Positions 32,543 to 42,412 of a DNA stretch of 58,881 nt are shown in pieces. The position numbers were made by a program, and so were the translations under genes. This stretch comes from Rikenellaceae bacterium (GTDB lineage: Bacteria; Bacteroidota; Bacteroidia; Bacteroidales; Rikenellaceae). The notes below the pieces were generated by a model. It was not told the origin of the DNA, did no database searches, and saw only the letters and a list, made by a program, of their open reading frames with translations. The first letter of the stretch is position 1; the number at the start of each line of letters is the position of its first letter. Location: the NCBI GenBank assembly GCA_015060045.1, contig SUZH01000011.1:1-58881 (forward strand), read 5' to 3'.

Positions 32543-34087
32543 ATGAATACCGTTTTAATCGCCCTAATCTCGGCTGCTGCAGCCGTCGTGGTCTACGCCG
32601 TGGTGACAAACCTGGTGGCCAAGACCTCGATCCGCAAGCGCCGTGAGGCCGCACTCAAGGAGGCCGAGGCCGAGGGTGAAATGATCAAAAAGGAGAAGAT
32701 GCTCCAGGCCAAGGAGCACTTCATGCAGCTCAAGAGCAACCACGACCGTCAGGTCAACGAGCGCAACCAGAAGCTGCAGCAGAGTGAGCAGCGCGCCAAA
32801 CAGCTCGAGCAGAACCTGCAGAATCAGCAGCGCGACCTGGACCACAAACTGAAGGAGAATGACCGCCTCAAGGAGCAGATGCAGAACCAGATGCAGCTCC
32901 TCGAGCACAAGAAGGATGAGCTCGAGCAGATGCGCCGTGAGCAGAATATGCGTCTGGAGCAGATCTCGGGCTTGAGCTCGGAGGAGGCCAAGAACATCCT
33001 GGTCGAGAACATGAAGTCGGAGGCGAAGGCCGAGGCTGCCGCCTACATCAACGAGACGATCGAGGAGGCCAAACTTTCGGCTACGAAAGAGGCCAAGCGT
33101 ATCGTAGTGGCTTCGATTCAGCGAGTTGCAACCGAGACGGCCATCGAGAATGCCGTGACGGTCTTCAACATCGAGAGCGATGAGGTAAAGGGTCGCATCA
33201 TCGGCCGCGAGGGTCGCAACATCCGCGCTCTGGAGGCTGCTACGGGTATCGAGATTATCGTGGATGATACGCCCGAGGCAATCATCCTCAGCGGCTTTGA
33301 TCCCGTGCGTCGTGAGATTGCCCGCCTGGCCCTGCACCAGCTGGTGACCGACGGCCGTATCCACCCTGCCCGTATCGAGGAGGTGGTAGCCAAGGTGAAG
33401 AAGCAGATCGAGGAGGAGATTGTCGAGGTGGGTAAGCGTACGGCTATCGACCTCGGTATCCACGGCCTGCATCCCGAGCTGATCCGCCTGATTGGTAAGA
33501 TGAAGTACCGCTCGTCGTATGGTCAGAACCTCTTGCAGCACGCCCGTGAGACGGCTAACCTGGCCGGTATTATGGCGGCCGAGCTGGGTCTGAACCCCAA
33601 GCACGCTCGTCGTGCCGGACTGTTGCACGATATCGGTAAGGTGCCCGACGATGAGCCGGAGTTGCCGCATGCTATGATCGGTATGAAGCTCGCCGAGAAG
33701 TACAAGGAGAAGGCCGAGGTTTGCAACGCTATCGGTGCGCACCACGACGAGATGGAGATGACCTCGCTCATCGCCCCGATTATCCAGGTTTGCGACGCCA
33801 TCTCGGGCGCTCGTCCGGGTGCTCGTCGTGAGGTGGTAGAGAGCTACATCAAGCGTCTGAAGGAGATGGAGGATATCGCCCTCTCGTATCCCGGTGTCGT
33901 GAAGACCTACGCTATCCAGGCCGGCCGTGAGCTCCGCGTAATCGTCGGTGCCGATAAACTGTCGGATCAGGAGGCCGAGAGCCTGTCGCACGATATCGCC
34001 AAGAAGATCCAGGATGAGATGACTTATCCGGGTCAGGTGAAGATTACCGTCATCCGTGAAACGCGTGCCGTTTCGTACGCTAAATAA
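32543..34087 (+). CDS. rny: Ribonuclease Y
   Basis: The 514-residue product has an N-terminal membrane helix (3-22), a long coiled coil (about 30-200), a KH domain ([21 protein letters not shown]) and an HD domain with [18 protein letters not shown]. This is the standard layout of the membrane-bound endoribonuclease that starts mRNA decay. Most of its opposite strand is also open, which is a shadow of the biased codon use. Its last 60 bp are duplicated downstream (34166-34225). Confidence 0.97.
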   Translation: MNTVLIALISAAAAVVVYAVVTNLVAKTSIRKRREAALKEAEAEGEMIKKEKMLQAKEHFMQLKSNHDRQVNERNQKLQQSEQRAKQLEQNLQNQQRDLDHKLKENDRLKEQMQNQMQLLEHKKDELEQMRREQNMRLEQISGLSSEEAKNILVENMKSEAKAEAAAYINETIEEAKLSATKEAKRIVVASIQRVATETAIENAVTVFNIESDEVKGRIIGREGRNIRALEAATGIEIIVDDTPEAIILSGFDPVRREIARLALHQLVTDGRIHPARIEEVVAKVKKQIEEEIVEVGKRTAIDLGIHGLHPELIRLIGKMKYRSSYGQNLLQHARETANLAGIMAAELGLNPKHARRAGLLHDIGKVPDDEPELPHAMIGMKLAEKYKEKAEVCNAIGAHHDEMEMTSLIAPIIQVCDAISGARPGARREVVESYIKRLKEMEDIALSYPGVVKTYAIQAGRELRVIVGADKLSDQEAESLSHDIAKKIQDEMTYPGQVKITVIRETRAVSYAK

Positions 34088-34136
34088 TCTCTTGTAACCG
34101 GATAAGCCATCCGGCTGTATAGACAATCCCTCCAAA

Positions 34137-34164
34137 CCTCCCTTTGATAAGGGAGGCTTTTTTT
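34137..34164 (+). terminator. rny terminator
   Basis: CCTCCCTT and AAGGGAGG pair around TGAT, followed by seven Ts. A CCGGAT/ATCCGG hairpin at 34099-34115 lies before it. Confidence 0.88.
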
Positions 34165-34165
34165 G

Positions 34166-34225
34166 CCGGGTCAGGTGAAGATTACCGTAATCCGTGAGAC
34201 GCGTGCCGTATCATACGCTAAATAG
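34166..34225 (+). repeat. Duplicated 3' end of rny
   Basis: This 60-bp stretch repeats 34028-34087, the last codons and stop of rny, with about five substitutions; the stop is TAG here and TAA in the gene. It lies behind the rny terminator and runs straight into the palindrome. Confidence 0.88.
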
Positions 34226-34346
34226 CAGACGTATCTGACGGCCTCTTTTGGCGTTACACTGCAAGGCGAAGTTCCTCACATACGTTTAGTATGCTGCGGA
34301 CTTCGCCTTTTGTGTGCCTAAAAATAGGCTCGCCATATCCGTCTGC
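34225..34346. repeat. Dispersed ~120-bp palindrome, copy 2
   Basis: Outer arms GCAGACG and CGTCTGC (last bases 34340-34346), then GGCCTCTTTTGGCGTTACAC facing GTGTGCCTAAAAATAGGCTC, then inner arms GGCGAAGT and ACTTCGCC with CATACGTTTAGTATG at the tip. It shares TTTTGGCGTTAC, CTCACATACG, AGTATGCTGCG and GCCTAAAAATAG with copy 1. The rest of the gap to 34400 has nothing I recognise. Confidence 0.8.
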
Positions 34347-34399
34347 GGGTGGTGGTGTCAGTCTGTAGATTCAGTCGCCCCAGTGGCCCCAGGGCTCCA

Positions 34400-34429
34400 C
34401 AAAAAAAGGATGCCCCGAAAGGGCATCCT
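34400..34429 (-). terminator. ftnA terminator
   Basis: GGATGCCC and GGGCATCC pair around CGAAA; the minus strand continues with seven Ts. Confidence 0.9.
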
Positions 34430-34430
34430 C

Positions 34431-34458
34431 TAATTTTGAATTCTAAATTTTGAATTTA
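34431..34458. repeat. Period-7 AT-rich tract behind ftnA
   Basis: On the minus strand AATTCAA, AATTTAG, AATTCAA, AATTAGA follow in 7-nt steps between the ftnA stop and its terminator, the same placement as behind gdhA. Confidence 0.55.
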
Positions 34459-34461
34459 GCC

Positions 34462-34983
34462 TTACTCGGCCGTTGCGAGGGGCGACGCCTGCGTGTAAAC
34501 GCGCGCAGCAAGCTCCTTATCGAGCTGATACATGCCGTACTTATCATTCTCCACAGCCTCGGCAGCGAAGATCATATCGCGGGCCGACTCCTCCTCCTCG
34601 ATCTGCTCGTCGATGAACCAAACGAGCATATTCGACGAAGCGAAATCGCGATCCTCGGCAGCGATGGCGGCCAGGTTGTTGATCAGGCCCGTTACGACCT
34701 TCTCGTGCTTCAGCGTCTCTTGGAACATCTCCAGCACCGAATTCCAGGTGGTATCTACGGCCTCGATGGGCTTCAGCTCCACCTTGCAGTCGCGCGAGTT
34801 GAGATAATTCATCAGAATGCGTGCATGATCCTGCTCCTCCTGCCACTGCACGAAGAACCAGTTGGCAACACCCTTATAACCCTTGGCCTCGGCGTCCATC
34901 GACATCGAGAGATAGAGGTAAGCCGACCACAGCTCGGCATTGATCTGTGCGTTAATCGCATCGTGTAATTTCTGGCTTAACAT
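34462..34983 (-). CDS. ftnA: Ferritin
   Basis: The 173-residue four-helix protein has the ferritin iron-site residues: Glu in NAELWSAYLYLSM (helix A), EEQDHARILMNYL (Glu and His, helix B), and IDEQIEEEESARDMI (helix D). It stores iron as a 24-mer in the cytoplasm and protects against oxidative damage. It is transcribed alone from a good promoter and ends at its own terminator. Confidence 0.96.
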   Translation of the reverse strand: MLSQKLHDAINAQINAELWSAYLYLSMSMDAEAKGYKGVANWFFVQWQEEQDHARILMNYLNSRDCKVELKPIEAVDTTWNSVLEMFQETLKHEKVVTGLINNLAAIAAEDRDFASSNMLVWFIDEQIEEEESARDMIFAAEAVENDKYGMYQLDKELAARVYTQASPLATAE

Positions 34984-35040
34984 AGTTGTATTGTTTTTAT
35001 TTGTTGTGTTTGCGTTTACGGGTTTTTCTTATTCCCTATA

Positions 35041-35070
35041 CAAATATACACACAAAAATCGAAAAACAAA
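35041..35070 (-). promoter_or_regulatory. ftnA promoter
   Basis: On the minus strand TTTG (35070-35067), an 18-nt spacer and TATATTTG (35048-35041). Confidence 0.7.
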
Positions 35071-35134
35071 CATTTTTTTGATCATCTTATTTTATGGGGC
35101 GATAAGCTGTTTCTATGAAAAACGTAATCTCCTA

Positions 35135-35569
35135 TTAATCATCTACATGCGTTATGCGGTAGCGCTTATCGAACTCCAATTCCGGTCCCTCTTTCAGCTC
35201 GACCGTATAGCCTCGTTTCGTGCGCTCGATCTGTTCGATCGCGCGATTTGGAAAGCGCTGTTTGATGACACTGCGAATCTCCTGCGGTATTACCTCGGCG
35301 GGAATCTCTTCGCGTCCGCCATCGATATCGGTCCACAGACCGTGGCGGTCGAACTCGATGGTCGTTCCATCGGCCAGATAGACCTTATAGGTCCGATTGT
35401 AGAGCGAGCGCTCGGCTGCAGCATAGCTCATTTCGTTGCTCGAGAAGTGGCGCATGAGTAACTCCTGCGCGGGCCGTGGCAGCTTTTCGGGGGCGATCAT
35501 GCGGTAGTTGTCGGCGGCGACGGGCCAAGTGATCAAGGCGACCGCCAGCGTAAGTAAAAGTTTAAACAT
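35135..35569 (-). CDS. PepSY-like periplasmic protein
   Basis: The 144-residue product has a signal peptide (1-19, ending VAA before Asp-Asn) and two short alpha-beta units of the PepSY-like type common in Bacteroidetes (YKVYLADGTTIEFDRHGLWTD, VIPQEIRSVIKQRFPN, YTVELKEGPELEFDKRYRI). Such proteins are periplasmic with unknown partners. No operon partner is evident. Confidence 0.8.
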   Translation of the reverse strand: MFKLLLTLAVALITWPVAADNYRMIAPEKLPRPAQELLMRHFSSNEMSYAAAERSLYNRTYKVYLADGTTIEFDRHGLWTDIDGGREEIPAEVIPQEIRSVIKQRFPNRAIEQIERTKRGYTVELKEGPELEFDKRYRITHVDD

Positions 35570-35611
35570 AGTCTATATCGTTTTAGACCTCTTCCTTCGC
35601 AAAAACAGCGC

Positions 35612-35649
35612 CAAAAAAGGACTGTCCAACCTACGTCGAACAGTCCTTT
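35612..35649 (-). terminator. groL terminator
   Basis: AAAGGACTGT (35616-35625) and ACAGTCCTTT (35640-35649) form the stem; the minus strand continues with Ts. Confidence 0.8.
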
Positions 35650-35671
35650 GTGCATTTTCCTGTCGGAGGGC

Positions 35672-37584
<1,913 letters not shown>

Positions 37585-37687
37585 AATCTTACTGTTTTTT
37601 AGTTATTATTGTTTTCTGTTTCTCTTTTCGTCGTGCGGAACGTAACGAAGAATCTCTCTCGCCACGTTCGTTGCCTTCACGGCTACG

Positions 37688-37695
37688 CAAAGATA
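37688..37695 (-). promoter_or_regulatory. groS-groL promoter -7 box
   Basis: TATCTTTG on the minus strand, about 100 nt before groS; a TTG lies 16 nt upstream, closer than usual. Confidence 0.45.
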
Positions 37696-37777
37696 GTAAC
37701 AATCCTTATGCCAACCACCTTTTTGGCAGGAAATGTGGAGCGAAACTGACATTTTGGCAATTTTGTGTCGCACCCCG

Positions 37778-37811
37778 CCAAAAAACGGCCACCCCGTATG
37801 AGGTGGCCGTT
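37778..37811 (-). terminator. Terminator of the BACON lipoprotein gene
   Basis: AACGGCCACC (37784-37793) and GGTGGCCGTT (37802-37811) form the stem; the minus strand continues with Ts. Confidence 0.85.
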
Positions 37812-37832
37812 CATGACAGATCGTATCAAACA

Positions 37833-40679
37833 CTATTTGTTGATAGTGATCGACTTTATATAGGTGGCTTTTGATGCATCTACGTTATTAGTATACGTAA
37901 TAACAATCTCTCCCTTAAGTGGGGTGGCAGCCGTAAATACATAATCGGTTGCCGTCGTCGTCAGCACATTATTCTCGCACGTCAATGCCGTGCCGCCTAC
38001 CGTAACCGTAACTGTACAATCGCCTCCATTTGCAACAGAACCATTTACGGTTATCTTTTGGATTGAATCGGTAAATCCGATAGTCGAAAAAATTGCTGTT
38101 GCAACAGGATTTTTACTGCTTCCAATTTGAACACCTTTTGCGTTATTATTATCCCAACCTAAATAAGATAATGCTTTCCAGGTGTATGCCATGTTCCATG
38201 TAAGCTCAGGCGAACCTTTTGTTACATATTCGGCAGGAGCGTCAGTTGTGCCAAGTACACCCTTTTCCAATACCCACTCATACGTAGCCAGTGCGTTAGC
38301 ACCCTGGTGCTCTACCTTCACCGTAGCCGTAATGGCCTTGATGGCGTGTTGCAGGATCACCTCACCCGTGCGGGCAGCGCCGGTGTTGGCTGCGTTCGGG
38401 GTGATGGTCAGCGTCGTAGCATTCGTGCGCGTAGCCGTTACCCACTCGGGAGCCGACTGAACGGTCCAAGCCTCGGCATCCGTCGAGATGGTCACCGTCT
38501 TGGCCGTCGTATCCTCGGCCGTCCACGAAATGGCCGACGGATCGGCCTTCAGATAAGGCTCACTCTTCACCTCGGTCGGGAAGAGGTAGAAGTACGAACC
38601 GCTCAGGTAGCAGCAGTAACCCGTAATCGTGACCGGAAGCCCGTTGTAGGCCGAAAGATCCTCTGTCGGGATGATGAGTGATCCGCTGACCGTCGCACCC
38701 GTTACCGTGAAGTTGATGTACGAACCTACCGAAAGCTCCGAAGCCGTTACCTGCACGTAGTCGCCAATGCCGTAGTTTTGCGAGAGGGCCGTAAAGGCTG
38801 CGCCATCGGCTACGACCGTGGCGGTGGGATGGTTGACGGTCGTCGTGCCGACCTTCTCCACCTCGGCGCCCGATTTGATTTGGCGCTTGCCGTAGGTCGA
38901 GGTGGTGGCGTTGAGGATGTTGATCACATCACCCACAGCCACATCCAGCGTCTGGAACGAGAAGAGGTAACCCGTGGCATCCTTCAGCAGGGCCGTTTTC
39001 GCGCCCACGGCTACCACCGTGACATCCTTGATGTTGTAGGTGCCCTCCTCTGCAGCGGCGTGAATCTCGGCGATGGTCGTATAGACGATTGCACCACCCG
39101 TCGTGGCGGTTGCCGTGCCGGCAGCCGATGCGAGGTAGTTCTCCTTGTCGCTCGGAACAGCTACCACCGAAACGGTATACTCGGTAGCGGTCTGCAGCTC
39201 CTTGAAGGTGTAGGTCGTGGCGTCGGTCACCGTGACAGGCTCCAAATCACCGCAACTTACCGTATAGCTGCCTGCATTGGGTACAGCCTCCCACGAAACG
39301 ACGATCTCATTGGTGTTCTGCACCGTAGCCGTGACGACGGGCGTTGTCAGCTGCGTAGGTGCGGCCGCCTCCAGGTAGTAGAGCGCAACGGCCTTTTGCG
39401 AAGCCGAGCTATAGCAGGAGAAGAGGCTGCTCGATGCGTTATACTGCATGACGTTGCGCGTATTGGCACCCTGGGCAACAATGTTGGTAACGCCATCGGC
39501 AATCGAAATCGCCCACGAAGCGTTGTCGTCCAGCGTCTGCTGGGTCTTCATGTGGTTGGATTTGGTGCTGGCTGCATAGATGTAGCCGCTGCCCGTGTTG
39601 AAGGCGAAGGTATTCTCCTTCGTACCCGGCTCCACGCGGAAGATCTGCACGGCATCGTTCGGAGCCACGATGAAGTTGCCCTCCTTCGTGACAGCAGCCG
39701 CAGCACGGTTGTTCGAATTCTGCGTGGTGCTGATCGCTACATCGGCCTCCGTAGCGGCGATGATCACTTTGTAGCCGACCTTGAGCTGGGCTACGTCGGT
39801 CATCAGCGTATATTTCTCCGGCTCGACGATCGGCAGATCGCTCATGTTGAGCGTGATATTCGAGACGACACCGGCGTTGAAGTCACACGTGGCGGGCAGC
39901 TCGGCGATCTCTTTCGTGATGACACCTCGGTCGGTCGTTACGACCACCTTGAGTGGCTTGCCCGAGAGGTCAACGGGGGCGATGGCGAACCAGACGTCGC
40001 TCGTCTTGTCGGTGTGGATCGTCAGCGTCTTCGAAGCGCTGTTGACTGCCAGCGTATTGCTCTCGAAGAGGTAGTTGAAACGGCCTGAGATCTCCACGTC
40101 GCTCGTCAGGGCGATCGCAGATACCTTGACGTCCGCCGGCAGATTCTTCAGCGTCAGCTTACCATAGGCCGTGACGTGCTTGAAGCGCAGGTCGACCGAA
40201 GTCGGGAGCGTTGCGGTCGTCTCGCTCTTGGCCAGCAGAATCTGGGCAGCCTCGTCACACGAGTTCTCCAGCGGCGTCTGCGTCTCGGGAATCTTAACGC
40301 TCCAATAGTTGTTGTCTTTGTGTACGCTATTGTGGGCTACGGCAGGCGACAGGGCGTAGAAGGTGTAGGCACCCGAGTTGTCATCCGAGATGGTAGCCTC
40401 GAAATGGGCACTCTTCTGATCGTCAGCCACCGTCATCGACGTGACATCTTTCGCCGAGACGAGGTTCAGGCTGATCTTGACGCTCTGGTTGGCTGTCCAC
40501 AGGGTGGGGTAGACACCCTCGGTCGGGGTGCCGAATGCCGTACGCGTCTCAGCGCTTTGGGCGTTGAATTGAATCGAAACCTCCTCGGCGGGGAGCATCG
40601 GCGCGATCTCATCCTTCGAGCAACCGACCAACGTCAGGGCCGAAATGGCCGTAAATAGCAGTGATTTCCAGATTTTCAT
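37833..40679 (-). CDS. Surface lipoprotein with fimbrillin-like, FN3, OB-like and BACON domains
   Basis: The 948-residue product starts with a lipoprotein signal ending LVGC (Cys 20) and then SKDE, which fits the Bacteroidetes surface-export signal. Domains in order: fimbrillin-like beta region (about 35-285), a beta domain of about 155 residues, a fibronectin type III domain (about 455-540), an OB-like DUF5689-type domain (about 545-725), a BACON domain (about 735-825) and a C-terminal beta-sandwich. No catalytic motif is visible, so adhesion or glycan/ligand binding at the cell surface is likely. The frame is open to 40802, but ATG 40679 with the lipoprotein signal is the start. A 45-codon ORF lies 13 bp upstream. 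Confidence 0.85.
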   Translation of the reverse strand: MKIWKSLLFTAISALTLVGCSKDEIAPMLPAEEVSIQFNAQSAETRTAFGTPTEGVYPTLWTANQSVKISLNLVSAKDVTSMTVADDQKSAHFEATISDDNSGAYTFYALSPAVAHNSVHKDNNYWSVKIPETQTPLENSCDEAAQILLAKSETTATLPTSVDLRFKHVTAYGKLTLKNLPADVKVSAIALTSDVEISGRFNYLFESNTLAVNSASKTLTIHTDKTSDVWFAIAPVDLSGKPLKVVVTTDRGVITKEIAELPATCDFNAGVVSNITLNMSDLPIVEPEKYTLMTDVAQLKVGYKVIIAATEADVAISTTQNSNNRAAAAVTKEGNFIVAPNDAVQIFRVEPGTKENTFAFNTGSGYIYAASTKSNHMKTQQTLDDNASWAISIADGVTNIVAQGANTRNVMQYNASSSLFSCYSSASQKAVALYYLEAAAPTQLTTPVVTATVQNTNEIVVSWEAVPNAGSYTVSCGDLEPVTVTDATTYTFKELQTATEYTVSVVAVPSDKENYLASAAGTATATTGGAIVYTTIAEIHAAAEEGTYNIKDVTVVAVGAKTALLKDATGYLFSFQTLDVAVGDVINILNATTSTYGKRQIKSGAEVEKVGTTTVNHPTATVVADGAAFTALSQNYGIGDYVQVTASELSVGSYINFTVTGATVSGSLIIPTEDLSAYNGLPVTITGYCCYLSGSYFYLFPTEVKSEPYLKADPSAISWTAEDTTAKTVTISTDAEAWTVQSAPEWVTATRTNATTLTITPNAANTGAARTGEVILQHAIKAITATVKVEHQGANALATYEWVLEKGVLGTTDAPAEYVTKGSPELTWNMAYTWKALSYLGWDNNNAKGVQIGSSKNPVATAIFSTIGFTDSIQKITVNGSVANGGDCTVTVTVGGTALTCENNVLTTTATDYVFTAATPLKGEIVITYTNNVDASKATYIKSITINK

Positions 40680-40692
40680 GATAGGGTCGGTA

Positions 40693-40830
40693 TTAAATTT
40701 CGGGCCAAGTTTCATCGTAACCATCGTCGATGGTGCCATTGCCGCTCGTGGCAAAACCTTGCTCAACCTGTACTTCGAGCACCTCAATCGAGGGAGCCTC
40801 ATAGGTCTCCGTAAAGATTAGTTTCTTCAT
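40693..40830 (-). CDS. 45-residue peptide upstream of the surface lipoprotein
   Basis: An ATG-initiated 45-codon frame encodes a peptide starting MKKLIFTETYEAPSIEVLEV and ending in an acidic Gly-rich tail (SGNGTIDDGYDETWPEI). It lacks a signal peptide. Its own -7 box (TACTTTTG at 40900-40893), a hairpin at the start of the leader and a 13-bp gap to the lipoprotein gene argue that it is real and co-transcribed. Similar short peptides with a YEAPxIEVLEV-like front and a Gly/Asp-rich end are, as far as I know, widespread in Bacteroidales without assigned function. Confidence 0.7.
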   Translation of the reverse strand: MKKLIFTETYEAPSIEVLEVQVEQGFATSGNGTIDDGYDETWPEI

Positions 40831-40864
40831 CTTGGTATCTGTTTTTCTTGTTTTCAAAGCCAAC

Positions 40865-40900
40865 TATCACCCCGCAGGGTGATAAGTCTCTACAAAAGTA
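40865..40900 (-). promoter_or_regulatory. Promoter and 5' hairpin of the peptide-lipoprotein unit
   Basis: TACTTTTG on the minus strand (40900-40893) predicts a start near 40886. Immediately downstream TATCACCC and GGGTGATA (40884-40865) form an 8-bp hairpin, placing a stem at the very 5' end of the mRNA. Confidence 0.5.
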
Positions 40901-40944
40901 GCGAACTTTTGGCTAAAAATAGCAAAAATGGGCCAAAAAAGCAA

Positions 40945-40970
40945 CAAAAAAAGCGAGATGACTCGCTTTT
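40945..40970 (-). terminator. Terminator of the mre-mrd operon
   Basis: AAAAGCGAG and CTCGCTTTT pair around ATGA; the minus strand continues with Ts. It lies just behind the rodA stop. Confidence 0.85.
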
Positions 40971-40972
40971 TA

Positions 40973-42412
40973 CTACAATTTGTTCGGATTGAAGACCCGC
41001 GTCGAGGCATCGAGGCGGATCGCGATGAAGAGCAGGATTGTGAATGCGATGAGCGACGAACCTCCGTAGCTCATAAACGGAAGCGGGATACCCATCACCG
41101 GCATCAGTCCTACCGTCATGCCGACATTAACCAATACGTGGAAGAGCAGAATGGCTGCCACGCAGTAGCAATAGATGCGTCCGAACGGCTCCTCTTGCCG
41201 CTCGCCCATCCGCATCAGGCGTAGAATCAGCAACGCAAAGAGCGTCAGGATGGTGAGCGTGCCCAAGAAGCCCCACTCCTCGCCGACGGTGCAGAAGATA
41301 AAGTCGGTGTGACGTTCGGGCACGAAGCCGTATTTAATCTGCGTACCTTGCAGGAATCCCTTGCCGAACAGACCACCCGAACCGATGGCAATCTTCGCCT
41401 GGTTGACGTTGTAATCGGCGCCTGCCGGGTCGTTGATGATGCCCATGAAACTCAGAATACGCTTCTGCTGGTGCGGCTCCAGGGCATTGAAAACATGGTC
41501 CACCGAGAGCAGGAAGATGACCGAACCTGCAAAGAGAATCAGCGTAATGAAGGTATGGGCCAAGTTGAAGCGGAAGGAGTAGATTGCCAGGCCGAGGGTT
41601 GTCGTGAGCGAGACAATCAACAGCGCCTGGTAGAGATCCAACCCATTCTCAAAGAGCATCGTCGAGATCACCATAAGTAGCATGGCAGCCAGGAACATCC
41701 CCGCCACGAAGATGATGCGCGAACGTACCTGCCCGCTCACCATCATCTCCGAGAAGGTGCAGAGCACGATGAGCAACAGCAGCAAGGCCAAAGGCGAAAG
41801 CAGGAACGAGGCGATAAAGAGCGTAGCGATCAGCAGGATCGGGATGCAGAGCCATTTGTTCAGACCCTCGCGATAGAGCACAAAGAGGAACGAACCCAGC
41901 ACCAGACCCGAGCCGGTATCGTTCTGTAGGATGATGATCAGCAGCGGGATGGCCAAGAGGAAGGCCACCTTCATCAGATCCCCGATGCGGGCAATCGAGA
42001 AGGTGTATTCGCTCATGAGTCGAGCCATCGCGAGCGCTGTGGCAATCTTCACAAACTCAACGGGTTGCACGTTGAATGATCCGAACGAGATCCACGCTTT
42101 TGCACCGTTGATCTCTTTGCCGATGACGAGGGTCGATAGCAGGATGAGTAGGCCGAAAATATAGGCCGGATAGGCCCACATGTGGTAGTAGCGGTCGTCC
42201 AACAGCAGTACAAACAGGGCTACTACGGCGGCTACAGCAATCCACACCACCTGCTTCATGTAGAAGTGGGCAAACGAGAAGAGTTGCGGTACAGTCTCGT
42301 CGTAGGTGGCCGCCGTGATTGAGAACCACCCGACCAGTACGATGAGCATGTATAACAGCACCGTCCAGCGGTCAACACCGCTGAAGAGCGAACCGGAACG
42401 ATTACTTGTCAT
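40973..42412 (-). CDS. rodA: Rod-shape SEDS glycosyltransferase RodA
   Basis: The 479-residue inner-membrane protein of the SEDS family has about ten hydrophobic segments and the conserved FVKIATALAMARLMSEY, NDTGSGLVLG (catalytic-loop Asp) and GIPLPFMSYGGSSL stretches. RodA polymerises lipid II into glycan strands together with PBP2. It is longer than E. coli RodA through an extra central region. It overlaps the 3' end of mrdA by 11 bp. Confidence 0.96.
   Translation of the reverse strand: MTSNRSGSLFSGVDRWTVLLYMLIVLVGWFSITAATYDETVPQLFSFAHFYMKQVVWIAVAAVVALFVLLLDDRYYHMWAYPAYIFGLLILLSTLVIGKEINGAKAWISFGSFNVQPVEFVKIATALAMARLMSEYTFSIARIGDLMKVAFLLAIPLLIIILQNDTGSGLVLGSFLFVLYREGLNKWLCIPILLIATLFIASFLLSPLALLLLLIVLCTFSEMMVSGQVRSRIIFVAGMFLAAMLLMVISTMLFENGLDLYQALLIVSLTTTLGLAIYSFRFNLAHTFITLILFAGSVIFLLSVDHVFNALEPHQQKRILSFMGIINDPAGADYNVNQAKIAIGSGGLFGKGFLQGTQIKYGFVPERHTDFIFCTVGEEWGFLGTLTILTLFALLILRLMRMGERQEEPFGRIYCYCVAAILLFHVLVNVGMTVGLMPVMGIPLPFMSYGGSSLIAFTILLFIAIRLDASTRVFNPNKL

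Noticed and set aside
32564..34135. Open frame of 523 codons on the strand opposite rny
   Set aside because: It mirrors the rny gene in a complementary frame with a Leu/His-rich composition typical of antisense shadows; no domain or start signal.
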